A stretch of 64,000 bases of DNA from Triglochin maritima (GCA_963682175.1 OY821771.1:8555001-8619000), one strand, 5' to 3'. Positions 47,460 through 59,983 are shown, counted from the first letter of the stretch. A program made the numbers and translations. The notes: generated by a model from the letters alone, not told the origin.

Positions 47460-50400
47460 ATGAGGGGTCACGACAACCGGAACCGCCGATCCAACAAACC
47501 CCACAAATCCGAATCCAGCAGAAGAAGAGACCTCCCTCTGTACTCCTCTCTCTTTTCTCTCCTCCTCTTCTTCTCACGCTGATGTTGTTTCCGTTTGTTG
47601 TTTCAGGGGTGGAGATCAAAACACTTCTCTTCCCTCCACTCCCGGTCAGAAATTTCCCTTGCTTTACCGTCTTAACCGGTTTTCAGTTTGAGATAGAATT
47701 TCATGTTAAATTGTCGATCGGTTCAAACTTGAAATGACTTTTGTTTTTGTTTTAGGTCAAAATGAAAATGAAATTATCGGTTTGTCGAAGGTCTGTGTGG
47801 GTACGGGTGTCAGGATTTTAGGTGAGGGGGTTGCAATTTGTAGGTATATTCCAACGAGGTCAGAAGTTCGTCTACATATCAAATTATTGGCAAGAATTTT
47901 TTTTCATGGGTCCGAAATCCAAAACGACCAAAATCCAGGAGGATCGGAAACTCAAAAGTTTTTTACAAACTAGGTCAAATCTCAAAATCCAGGGCGGTCG
48001 CCCTACTGGTCAATGCGTGTGGCGGTTCTAGGCAGTTTGACTGAATTTATGTGTGGTTTCGTGCTTAAGTGTTGGTTCTGAATTTTTAAATTGAAACCAA
48101 ATGAAGATAAATATAGAGTGCTAGATGAGAGAGTACGTCAAAAAGTCTAGTTTACATTTTTTAGCTGAAATTTCCATAAGTAGAAAACCACAACAATTGG
48201 TCAACGATAGTTGGTGTTAAACAAGAATAAAATGCTAAAATTAATAATAGATAAACATCATGATACCATGCATGTTTATATGTTTTTTCTGAATAGCATG
48301 CCAATACAATGATACATAGTGAGACACAAAATATGTTATTATGAACTAAATGCGATTACGGAAGTACTTCACATGACAACTCATACCACATGAAGGAATG
48401 TAGTTCATGTAAAAAGAGAGAATCCAGAGAAAACCAAATAATTCTGAAGATGTTACTAAATCTCGCAACATTCAAACCAAGACATCTTCAAGTGAATATG
48501 CTGAAATGCCTGCAAATGAGCATGAAAACACTAAATCTGAACAGGAAAAAAAGTGGCATACTACCTAAAGGGAAACCATCGAACCAAAAAGCCAAATAAA
48601 TACATACTGTTGGATGTAGTTAAGAAAAAGGGGGAGTTACAAAGTTTGGGTATAATATGAGAAAGATCATTTGATTGAGTTAGAACAAACATAGTTCAAA
48701 TTTCAAATCATTTTAGTGAAAACTGATTAAAATTAAGAGAACTAATGGGATTAAGAGTATTAAGAGTAAATGATGCAGAGTTTTTTTTTGAAGTTTGCTT
48801 TCTTGTAATGTTGTTTCAACTTCCTAATGTAATACTTTAAGATTTTAACACTTATAAATTTGAAACATAAATCATTCAGTTTTTTTGTACTTACAGAAGA
48901 AACTAGTGAGGATACTCATGGATCTAAGATTCATCTTGCCATGTGGGTGAGTTTTCCACATCTTCAAAAACTGGTTCCACGCTGTGCATTTGAACTTACC
49001 GCTTTGTTGGCTTATGATAGGATTTTGAACAGTGCGATGCGAAAAAATGCACAGGAAGAAAGCTTTCTAGATTTGGTCTGCTAAAGGTCTGTGTCTTGCT
49101 GAAATATCCACTTCCTAAGCGGTTGTGCACAATAAACTAATCTTGACAATTCACTGAATTTTCTGTTAAAAATTATATACAGATTCACTCCAGTTGTCTG
49201 TTAATGTCATTCTTCCTATTCTAGTTTACGTTGGTTAATTAAATAAAGCACCTTCTTACTTATGATTATTAGTCCCAAGTTATATTATTAACCAAACTCT
49301 ATTGAATCTTCATGGTGAAAATTGGGAAATATTTGGATGACAAGTATTTGATAATTTACTTTATGAAGTTTCCATTATTTTAAACTGAGCCTGCGAGTTC
49401 ACCACTTGACATACCTTCTTTTACGTTTAAGTAGTGTTTTATTAGCTTCTTTTATTTCAGGCTTGTTTTAGTTTTTTATGAACTTGATGAAAGTAAGGGT
49501 TTAAGAAGGCTTAGTTTTGTCGGCGACATGGAATTTGTTGTGTAAATGTGATTTTGAAATTTTGTATCTTTCTTTGTATGGAATACAGAAACTACATATG
49601 TAACCATCACAAAGGCTTGCTGGTTTTCTTATTCGAGTTAATTACAAACAGAAAGTAATTATATATTTTTTCAATAATATCCGTATATGATGGAAGGAAA
49701 TATTCTATCTTTCAGGAGCTGCGTGTCAGGAATGGTTTTGGTGGCGTTGCCTTAAGGTACTTCTCTAAACCCTCCATTTGGTAATTGATTTTTTTAGAAG
49801 CCAATGCTGACTTCAATTTTGCAAAGTATGTCGAGCTGATCATTTTGACTTTAATGGTGCTCAGTCCAGTTGGAAAACAGTGTATCTCCAAGGAAGATCA
49901 TGAATTAATCACTAGGAAAGGATTAGCTGTGGTGGATTGCTCTTGGGCTCGCCTGAATGATGTTCCTTTTGTGAAACTTCGTTGTCCCGCGCCTCGCCTA
50001 CGTATGGAATAACTCATGAGCAACTTTGTTGACCTGATTTTATGTGCAAATCTTTGTAGCCTCTTTTAGCATTTTTCTGAACATAAAGAATTCCAAGTTG
50101 AAATCGATTAAAAAAGATTTATAAGATAGAGCTGATGACTTTTAAGAAGCGGTTATTGACTTATAGGACAGACTATCAAGCAAGTTTCGTAATCACCTTA
50201 TACTAGATTTCTGAGGAACGCTATCGACTACTCAGTCTGAAGTTTATGTTGCAGGCCACCTCTGACCTTCAGGTCCTAGCAAACCATCACCAGAACGATG
50301 TTAATAGTTTACCTGTGTCATTTTGTCCACATAAGGTAGCACAATATAAATAAATTCTATGCTGGTTTTTGTGTGTTTAGATGTCCTGTTTGCCTTCCTT

Positions 50401-53400
50401 TACAAATTTCAACTAGGCAATTCACTATTTTATATGAAATTTGTCGTTTTTATTTATATTCATACTCTGGATGTTAATATTTCGCTGTATGGTCATTTTT
50501 GTGTATTTATTCCTTATCCACAAAATAGCAATTACTAACTTACTGCTAAATTCTTTGCTGCAGTGCCGTGGTTGGTGGCAGCAAATCCAGTAAACTATGG
50601 CAAACCATGCGAATTATCTTGTGTTGAGGCGCTATCAGCAGGCTTGATCATTTGGTACCATATTCTAATTCCTTAAATGAAAATCATCTTTAATTCTTAT
50701 TGTGAGAATTTGAACACGACTTGATAATTCCTGAACATGCATTTTGTGCCATAGTGATTGCAGTATAGCATGGAGAGTTTGTTAGTCATGTGTTGTAATA
50801 TATATTGAATTCTCCCTTTGTTCGTTTTAGTAGTTGAACTGTTTGTGTTCTTTATCTTCGAATGATCTTATGGCACTTGAACTGTTAATGCTCTTCTCGA
50901 TGTTTAGGTTATTTATTTTGAAGCACCTTAGTGGACTTCCATATTCCTCTAGATAGAGAATTCATTGATTTAGTCAGGGCTGTATTGGGATTTTGGTATT
51001 TGGTCAACAAGGAACATATTTAGGTCTTGGCATTTATTGACTTAAAATGTATTTTCGTATCTGTTCCTTTAGTCCATTTCTGGAGAAAGAAGTTGAAGTA
51101 CTTTATATTTTATACACAGAATGATTTGTTATTCGTACCAGATTAATGCTGGTAACATTAATTTAATAAACATTGTTAAATATTAAAATGGAATGTTGCA
51201 TTACATGAGGATGAACGGAGAACATGCACTTTGTTTGTTTACCTGTAACCATCACTATGCAACCCTTAAAACGTTTTTTGCTTCTAATTTTGAAGTACCT
51301 TAGTGGGATTCCATGTTCTTCTAGACAGAATTTCATTTATTTAACCAGGAAAGTTGTTGGGGTTTGGTGTTTGGCAAACAGGGAACATATTTTAGATTCA
51401 TTGTTTATTTAATGTGCCTTTGTATCTGCTTCTTTTATTCTATTATTCCACTGAAGGAGAAAGATGGGGTTAAAGTGCTGGACATTTATTTGAATATGTA
51501 GGAATTATGTGTGTAGCGATACATTTGTTGTTTTTGGTCCCATTTGGTTCGTTCTTAGTAAGAAGATATAAAATAACATGTTTGAGGTCACTGTGCATTT
51601 GTTGATTGATTGATTTTCGTTTCATTTGTTGCTTTTGTACTGAGAGTGAAGGATTACTATGCGAATTCAAACCCCGCACTGGATATTGTAAATACACTGT
51701 TTATATCTATGGAACAGCTTCCTGACCTTTCCAGAGGAACCATGTCTATATAAATAATAATATGCCGAAGTGAAGCTTCTAATGGCATTGGGAAGTAACA
51801 TGATTTAGTAGCAGTCAATTGAGTAGCATAATTTAATATTTGAAGTTCAGTTCCGACTTCCCAGACTTGTTAGTGGTCCAGTTGAGACCAAGTCATGTTT
51901 GTGACGATTAGTATGAAGTGTTTTCTATTTCTGTAATGATTAGCATGAAGTGTTTATATAGGACCCAAGTTGTGGATGGTTTTTTTGGTTTTTTTGTGTT
52001 TGACCAGTTTGATGCAGTTAGTTAGATTTGGTGCCTTACCAACAAATAGTCTTCTCTCCAATTCTCTAATATTTCTACTAAACTTTGCAGCGGAGAAGAG
52101 AAAACAGCAAATCTTTTGCTAGAAAAGTTCAAATGGGGCCACTCATTCTTGAGTCTGAATGGGTAAATTTGTTTAACTCTTGATAAGGAACCTCAATCGA
52201 AAGACTCACTTCAGCTTATTTAGGTTTCCTACTGATTTTTTCTGAGAAGAACATGCCTACCATTTGATTAATGTTTATTGATAAAAATGGAAAAAAATCC
52301 CTAATAAAATAGCCAATGTTCTTGCTAGTATATATCCGATATTAGAAGTTTCCAAGGACAAAGGCAGCCATGTTATTGGAATTCTAGTGTTGCACGACTC
52401 AACCTTCAGTTGATCAAATATGCAATTTGCAGGAGTCCTTAGACATAATTTTTTAGGTTCCCTAGCAGTATACTGATCTATTATAAAGACGATTTCCTAA
52501 GGCTCTTCTGTATCTGTTTGCTGTTGGTGCAGTGAACTTCTGAAAGCCTATTCCATATGTGAGAATGCTGCAGAAATTATATCTTTCCAGAACGCATGGC
52601 TTTCTAGCAATTCAAGAATCTCGAGATCTATATCAGGTGATCGTCCAGGTTTGTTTCTTTTCCTCGTAATAATCTTTCATTGAGTGGTTTATGATGACCA
52701 CTCCTTTTCTTAATTTTTTTCATAGGACAGGAATATGTTTGTAGCTCTCATGCTCAGATAATTTTGTAATGTAAATATTCTTTTGAACTTTGCTTTTTAC
52801 CATGCTGACATGTCAATGCTAATGAAGTTAATATTCATTTCATCTTTTCTGCATGGCATATGCAATGTGTCAATTGCTACACCAAGCTACACCATGCCTA
52901 GTATTACACTTATGTTGCATAAGTAAAATGGTCTTTATTTTCATCCAACTGTTTCCATTCACCTGAATGCAATCATAGTATATGCTAGGATTTAACCAGT
53001 CTCCATGCTTCGATCTCCATTCAATTGCACATGTGCATTCTCTAAGTGGGTCGACGGTGTTAAATATACTCAATATACGGAAACAACCAAACTATTGTCA
53101 CATATTTTCCAAGCGTTAAATTGTAATTCATATTTGATGCACTTTAAAGCAGGAGGGTTTTACTAACAATAAAAGTTAAGTTCAGTATTTTTTTCAAATA
53201 ATAATGCATAAAAAATCATCATAATAATGATGATGATAATGATAATAATAATTTCGTCGTATTCACTTATACATGGGGCAAATGAAGATGACATCTTTTT
53301 TCTGCAAAAGCAATATAAACATAATGATAATGATAATAATAATTTCGTCGTATTCACTTATACATGGGGCAAATGAAGATGACATCTTTTTTCTGCAAAA

Positions 53401-54312
53401 GCAATATAAACATAATTAACTCAATGCATTGCTTTGAGTGAGTTTAGGGCATTTCAATCGTCAAATCTTCAGCATGAATAAGCTTACATCGCCTAATCGA
53501 GAATTGTTGTGGGGTCCTCTACCTTACTAACAACTTAAACTGCTACAACCAGTTTGTGGTGGTCCGTTGTGAAGTAGCTCTGGATGACTGATTCTATGGG
53601 TAATGGACTTGATCGGGGCGACTGAAATATGCATTTTGAATTTAATTAGTAAGAAGGTTAATTGGCGACAGATGAATTTGGGAATTCAAATTTACGGAAA
53701 TTCTGATTTCGTAACCACCAAATATGAAATGAGAATTTCCCCTGATTCTATGACTTCTTTCTCATGTCCCTCGGTCATGCTTTCTGCAATATCCTACCAA
53801 ATACATGGTTAAAGGATGGATAGGAAATTGTTTCCATTTCATTCTGTCTTGCTTTTATCTATGTTGTGAAAGAAAAGTCTTTCTCTTTTACAGTAGCTTC
53901 CTAATTTTATTCGTATCAAGAAAGAGCTTTTACCTGGTTTGCAGAAATGCTAAACCTATTGATGATATTAAAAACCATGTATGATGGTTTCAAGTGTAAA
54001 TGATAATTGCCTAATTTCTTTGCCTAAGTAATAACATCGGCGTGCCTATTTGACAGCATTTTCATCGATTACCCTCCGCATAAAGATGGGTTATTTAACT
54101 GTGCTAATTTTTGTTGGGGTTCTCCTGTTGTAGTCGTTGAAGATGAACATCACATTGCTAATGCTGGTTCAGATTGCGAGTCAGAAGATGGTCTCCCTCC
54201 CCTTGAGAGGAACCCGAATCACGAAATCTCAGAAGAGGGTTCAGAAAACGACTTCGATGATGACTTGCCTCCGCTTGAGAAGAACGTGAATCATCTTAGT
54301 TTGACAACCTGA
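47460..54312 (+). CDS. TSR3: 18S rRNA aminocarboxypropyltransferase (TSR3), 10 exons
   Basis: TSR3 transfers the aminocarboxypropyl group of SAM to a modified pseudouridine of 18S rRNA late in 40S maturation. My exons are 47460-47539, 47607-47644, 48897-48946, 49021-49086, 49716-49756, 49865-50001, 50564-50654, 52091-52162, 52533-52648 and 54134-54312 (870 nt, 289 residues). Family blocks are [22 protein letters not shown] (46-67, spanning an intron), [25 protein letters not shown] (111-122), [15 protein letters not shown] (136-150), [23 protein letters not shown] and [12 protein letters not shown]. The usual DFGQCD reads DFEQCD. The C-terminus is acidic with two LPPLE modules. Exons 1-2 are the least certain: intron 1 is only 67 nt, and only one phase-compatible GT exists. 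Exon 9 may end at 52636 instead. The start is the first ATG after the MULE end. Confidence 0.9.
48390..48600 (+). other. Unexplained open stretch inside TSR3 intron 2
   Basis: Two overlapping frames stay open here. One gives a hydrophilic run with [20 protein letters not shown]. No domain was recognised, and the TSR3 reading frame joins properly without it. It may be a transposon scrap or chance. Confidence 0.3.
50916..51470 (+). repeat. Diverged direct duplication in TSR3 intron 7
   Basis: The blocks TTTTGAAG(C/T)ACCTTAGTGG, CTAGA(T/C)AGA, GGAACATATTT and GTATCTG recur in the same order at about 50916-51075 and 51283-51445, offset by roughly 365 bp and with many substitutions. It is an old intronic duplication. 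Confidence 0.65.
53235..53416 (+). repeat. Near-perfect 91-bp tandem duplication in TSR3 intron 9
   Basis: The unit starts GATAATGATAATAATAATTT and includes CGTCGTATTCACTTATACAT and TTTTTTCTGCAAAAGC; the second copy starts 91 bp later with no difference I can see. The ATAATG microsatellite at the junction probably caused the slippage or unequal exchange. Confidence 0.9.
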
Positions 54313-54737
54313 GCAGAGATCAACTTAAGGGAGAGTGACAAATCATTTTCAGCTTCTGTAGATTTGCCTTTTCGCTTTGTGGATCGAAACTTGAAAGTAG
54401 AAAATTCAGAATCATGTCATGTCGATTATTATAGTTATTATTATACAAACTTACACGTCTTTTGGATGAAGGATATAATAACATCCTTGTTAATGTTAGG
54501 CTGCTAAATTATACTTTGTTTAGGTAACAATCATTTTTTATTTGTTATTAGTGATCATTAACTTTTTCTGTAGTAAAACTACCAAGTAATTTATTAAGTT
54601 GATCACACCTTCCTGTCATGGTCGTGGTACAGTAGTTCTGAAATGAAGTCGAATAGTGTATGTTCTTTAGATGTCTTAAATGAATTTCAAAACACAAAAG
54701 ATCATATATAATTATTAAAGATTTGGAACGAAAATCC
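54313..54737. other. TSR3 3' flank
   Basis: AT-rich sequence with no gene. It likely includes the TSR3 3' UTR; an AATAAC/TATAATA-rich stretch occurs at 54470-54520. Confidence 0.45.
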
Positions 54738-55405
54738 TGGGTCCTTTCGGCATGTTTTTATTTTTTTGGTGTGTGCTAAATTTCCCAAAGTCGTCCTTCC
54801 TCAGATCAACTCAACTGAACTTGGGTAGGATCATTCACCTAAACCTTAGATAAACAAAAAAAATCCCTTTTCTCTCCCTTTCTCCTACCAACTTCTTCCC
54901 CTCTTGCATGTATGTTTTGGAGGGGGAGGACGCCCTTGATGCCTCCCCCCTCTTTCTTTCATTTCACCTAAGCCTTGTACATTTGCACAAATCGACGACG
55001 TACACATCTCATTTAGGAACGACTGAATCGTGCACTCGTATCTTCATTGTGGCACACTTCTTTCCACTTGGCTCATGTCAAACATAATACAACCTTATGA
55101 GACTCATTTGATGAGATCATGTCGTTCTTCTCGGTACGTGGCGAAAATCTTCTTACGATCCCCACAAACACCACATTCAGACTCCTATGGGCCGAGCATC
55201 TCTCTCTTATAGAGATGATGAAGATCACACAGATTATTGCGGTGTTGTGTTGAAACCCTAAAACTTCTTATATAGCACACCTCATAATGTGTTATAATAA
55301 ACCCCATTACCACTTTACCTGAATGTGTTCCGTAATAGGCTAGCTTACTCAAATTGATTACATTAGTCAAGTCACCTTTAGTTGGACATTAGGACTTTGG
55401 GTCCA
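54738..55405 (-). mobile_element. Copia-type LTR (3' LTR, minus strand)
   Basis: On the minus strand, GGAACTCAAGTCGGAGATTA (a purine tract) is followed by TGGACCCAAAGTCC at 55405, the likely LTR start, directly after the Copia pol remnant at 55406-56604. The left end is a guess based on a TGGGTCC word at 54738. A TTATATAAGAAG core is near 55265-55276 on the minus strand. No TSD can be shown. Confidence 0.5.
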
Positions 55406-56604
55406 ATAATCTCCGACTTGAGTTCCTAACCCATCTTGTTCTAAATAACTTTACCTGGAGCGACCACAAACATATTTACAAAAAGAACACAAAACCTTCA
55501 TTTCAATACGACAACCTCCAAGGCATTACTAATAACGATAATACACTATTTAAAATGTATATCACTTCTATGTACTAAGATGTCTAAGATTGAAGTCAAA
55601 ACAAATACTATATGTGGTAATCAAACTGTATGAATAAATTCAACAAATGTCATGACAAATATTTATTCAAATCAATTCTATCTAACGATAGGTAGTTAAA
55701 TATAAAACTACAAATATAGATCATTAAAACCAAAGTGATATCACAAAATAGTGTCACAACCACAACACGAAAGCAAAACATTAAAAGAACAGACTAATCA
55801 CATCTTAGACACATGCTCTTTGTAGGTCCCGAGTGGAATGCCTACTTAAGATGGTCAACTAGCATTTTAGTTGTTCTTATATGCTTGATTGACACTAAAT
55901 GATCTCTAATTCTCTCATTAACAATCAAGAACTTGATTGCCATGTGTTTGCATGCTCTAGAGCTTTTGTTGTTATTAGAGAATTTCACTGCTGCATTAGT
56001 ATCACAAAATATCTTGATGAGTCTCTCTATGGAGTCTACAACTCTCAGTTGTATAATGAAATCACGTAGCCAAATGACTTGTGAAGATACCATGTAGCAA
56101 GCCACACACTCAACTTAAATGGTAGAGGTGACCACAACCTTTTGTTTGGTGCTAGACCAAAAGATTGCTCCTACACCAAGTATGAAGATATATTCAGATG
56201 TGGATTTCCTAGTAACAACATAATCAACGAAGTAGGAGTCAGAGTATCTAATGACCTTTAGTCGATTTGGTCGTCTGTATGTGAGCATGAGATCTTTCAT
56301 TCCTTGCAGGTATCTCAAAACTTTCTTCGTAGCTTGCCAATGTGTTAATCCTAGATCAGCTAGCTTGATAAGTCTTCCTAGATATCCCGTAGAGAAAGCA
56401 ATGTCTGGTCATGTACAAGTTTGTGCGTAGTTGAGACTTCCAACTACAGAAGCATATGGTTTATCCTACATTGCAAGTATCTCAGAGTCTGTTTGAGGAC
56501 CTTCTTCCTTTAATTGACCATTTAGGAAAGTTGTTTTCACATTATATGGTGTAATCCATATCAAAATGAGCCACTAGAACTATGACTATTCGCAACAAGT
56601 CTTT
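55406..56604 (-). pseudogene. Copia RT/RNase H remnant
   Basis: On the minus strand the frames at 56318-56115 and 56105-55842 give Copia RNase H landmarks: MRYLQGMKDLMLTYRR, YSDSYFVDYVVTRKSTSEYI, AIFWSSTKQKVV, then VIWLRDFIIQL, KIFCDTNAAVKFSNN, RACKHMAIKF and HIRTTKMLVDHL. There are stops between them. The right end is cut by the gypsy-type LTR at 56605, which probably inserted into it. Not functional. Confidence 0.82.
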
Positions 56605-58401
56605 TGAGGAAATGTTTAATCGTTTATAATACCGCAAGTGCACGACGTTGGTGAAGACGTGGCAAATACGGGTTGATCCACGGGGAGGAGAGAACTCTCT
56701 GGTTTTTCAGAAATCAAGTGACAACAAAAGGGGGAAGAGTTTTGTTTATGCCAATCTACGCTACACTAAACTACATGCAAAGTAAAACAACTAACGATTA
56801 CTTCGCATCAAAACTAAAAGAATGTAAAACTAAGCTGGAATCAAGAAGAGAAAGACCCCTAGGGGTGGAGTGTGTGCACACATGTAAAAAGATGGTGAAG
56901 AATGCATTCTATAGGCACAAATGTAGGTAGTGTTTTCATGCATAGGAAGTGTCTAAAGGTTATGGCAAAACCTATCAATCCATTCACTAATCCAGTTGAT
57001 TAACATTCATATACACAAGTTGGTTATTTCAGAACCTAAACAAGCATGGGAGGTGTCTAAGATGTGTGACAAAACCTAGGGGTGAAACTTTGTGTCCGAA
57101 ATCCGTCAATCCGACCGACTCCGTATTCGAAATCAAAAAAATTATCCGAGAAAAAAAAATCCGCAACCGAATTTGTATTCGGATATAAACATCCGTAAAA
57201 AAACGAAGCGAATATGGATATTGGTACATCCGATTCGAATCATATCCGGTTCGTATTTTATATGCACATATAAATAAATAAATAAAATATATACAATATA
57301 TATGAATTAAATTATGTTATTTATATTATATTTAATATTTTTTCATGTAGGCAAAAAATAAAGACTGAAATTTATTCTTGTTTAGATCAATCACAAAATG
57401 TTTTTAAGTCTATTCGGATTTTTTAACGACTTAGGATATCCTAATTCGGAATGGATTTTAAACTTGATTCGGATGCGAATTTATTCGAATTCGGATCCGA
57501 ATTCGACGGATACGAATTCGGATCCCTTTCTCATACATTCGATCGAATTCGAATTCGGATTCGGATTCGAGAAAAAAAACGGATACGAATTCGGATACTG
57601 GCACATCCACTTCGTATCCGCTCCGTTTTCACCCCTAACAAAACCCATCAAGTGTAGTATTCTACTCTAACAAGCAAGCATACATTCACATTTATCAACA
57701 CAATCAAAATATAAAGCATTCATATCCATTCTTTAATGCATGTATGAACATCATCTCCACCCCTAAATGGGGATGAATCTACTCACTACACATTATTCTA
57801 ACAATTAAACTAAAGAAGAAAGGAAACATTCTAACTACTTTAGCCTACAATCAAAGAAATAAAACTAAGCTAAGCATCATAAAGAAACAACATAAAAACA
57901 AAACAATGGAAAAATTATTTTATTAAATGACTCACATCACTAGCAGCATTCTTCTCCACCTTGAGATTTTGCTCCAAGGCTTACTCCAAGTAGAGAGAAT
58001 GCCACCAAGCAATGAGTGATTACAATAGAAGGTGAAGAGTTCTATTTATAGCTATAGAAAAAGGTAATCCGGGACAATCCCTCGGCATGAGACTAAACAA
58101 ATACCAGAAATAGACTAAAGACACACTAATACACGCCCCACATAAAGATTAACGGATTCGGAGCCACCAGGACCGCCAATTAGCGGTCCCAGACTTGTTT
58201 GCTTATTGGTCATTCGATCTTGCATTCAGGTCATTCGATCTTGCATCTTAGTCCCTTTTCATGCGTTTAGGTCCTTTTATGCTTCTTCTCTTCAAACCTA
58301 TTTATTTTTGAAATTTAAACATAAAACTCGTCACGTAGCATTGTTTAGGTGAAAGATAATGGATATAAGATACAAATATAAGCACGAAATGATTTCAATC
58401 A
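56605..58401 (-). mobile_element. Gypsy (Athila/Tat-like) 3' LTR, minus strand, with nested MITE
   Basis: On the minus strand it begins TGATTGAAATCATTTCGTGC at 58401, next to a purine tract (AGGTGTGGGGGTATTT), and ends with GTGCACTTGCGGTATTATAA and a TCCTCA terminus near 56605. It is homologous to 33756-35339 and more distantly to 61382-62610. A 561-bp hAT-like element is inside at 57077-57637. Confidence 0.72.
57077..57637. mobile_element. hAT-like MITE, TSD ACAAAACC, with GAATTCGGATCC words
   Basis: It starts TAGGGGTGAAA and ends TTTTCACCCCTA and is flanked by ACAAAACC (57069-57076 and 57638-57645), a perfect 8-bp hAT duplication. Near each end the sequence is an array of ATTCGGAT / GAATTCGG / ATCCGAATTCG words in both orientations, for example around 57485-57560. 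The centre is AT-rich. No coding capacity. Confidence 0.92.
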
Positions 58402-59983
58402 AATACCCCCACACCTAACTTTTACTAGTCCCGAGCAAAACAAAGAAAGAGAAAAGCATACGAATTACAAGAAATCCTAACTCACTTTCGTAGGAGTCAA
58501 GGTTGCACTTAGCACGTGCAACAAGCCGTTAAACCTCCTTGTCACCAAGGAGGAAGAGTGTTGTCTCCTGAGGGTTTTCAGCGGATACACCCACAAAATC
58601 CGAACAAAGATGCTTTATTCAACCTGGCTACACAACTCGTTGGACTTATTTTGTCGATCACTGGACGCGGTAATGCTACGGGCCGACTCTATATATGTTT
58701 TCAGTCCACATACCTAGCCTAATGAATCATTCGTGAAAGTTAATTAAAGACTTAAGTGCAAGACATAGACAACCTCAACATCCTCAAGTGATATAAAGTG
58801 TAAAGTCCATTAATGTTCTTATTTGCATTACCATTTTTTTTCTTTTTGTTTCTTTTCTTAAATAGTTTTTTTCTTTTTATTAGTTGGAGCTTCATTCTCC
58901 GAGGGTCAGGTTTCGTGCATCATTGCCTATGAGGACTTACACTATCACGTACACCTTTCCCCAAATCTTCACATAGGGCAATCCCTACCACCCGTGTAAC
59001 GGGAGTTCGGTCGGTGCATCCCAAGTCAGATGACTTGAAAGTACCAGGCACAAAGTCCCCTCAGACCTACTTTCCCGAGTGATAGGAGCCGTGCGAGAAG
59101 AGAGAACACCTACTCACTTATTTCTTATCTACAAATGAACCAAAAACCCTACACTTAATATCTCACAACAAGATTTAAAGGGTCATTGACTACAACAAAT
59201 TTCCTTATATTAACCGACATGAATTATTGACTCACTAGGTTCAGGGTGAACTTCTTTAAATGTTTAAGTACTGAAACCCTATGATTACTCACCCCCCGAG
59301 GGAAAAACGGGGTGCATTCTAACGACTCGATAAGACCTAAAGCCGGTATACAAGATATCCTAATGCATCAAGTTCAAGAAAATTTTGGGAGCTTTCTTTT
59401 TACTTTGCCTCTCAACAGTTTTGCACATGCTAAACACACGCAAAACCCACAAAAACATTTTTTTTCGCAAACACATGAAGATTTTGAAAGAAAGGTGAAA
59501 ATTTTAAAGCACTAGGCAAGAAAAAGAATACTAGTCACCCAAGGATCATGACAAGCAGGTATATCGATATTAAATGCAGCACACTAACATGACCTTATCA
59601 ATACACACAAAAAAAAAACAAAAAATCAAAGGAAAAGACTCAACTATGTACATACGTAAAACATCCCGCACACCTACTTCATGCATTGTCCTCAATGAAT
59701 GTGAGCATGATACTACATAGATTTATGCATGAGAAAGAAAAGATCTCACCAACGTGAAGCGCAACAGGAAGTTCATGGTTTTAGTGATGGACACAAACCC
59801 GAATTCCCTCAAAACCTGTGAGATACTGAAGAAGGGAGACAAATACGTGAAAGAAATGGGGCTCAAGTACACAAGGGTTGGGGCCTACAACAATCAATGC
59901 TCGCTCATGGAGTCTTTTATTACTCGTTTTTTTGATTTTTACAAGATATATACATCAACAAAGATATTCTCATAATCATTTGG

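Noticed and set aside
49034..49084. Frame reading [13 protein letters not shown] over TSR3 exon 4
   Set aside because: The other frame gives [19 protein letters not shown], the TSR3 motif, with proper splice sites and phase.
56673..56930. 85-codon + strand frame
   Set aside because: It lies in the minus-strand gypsy LTR and has no domain.
58516..58722. 68-codon + strand frame starting MQQAVKPPCHQGG
   Set aside because: The sequence recurs near 62760 as non-coding 3' region of gypsy elements on the other strand.
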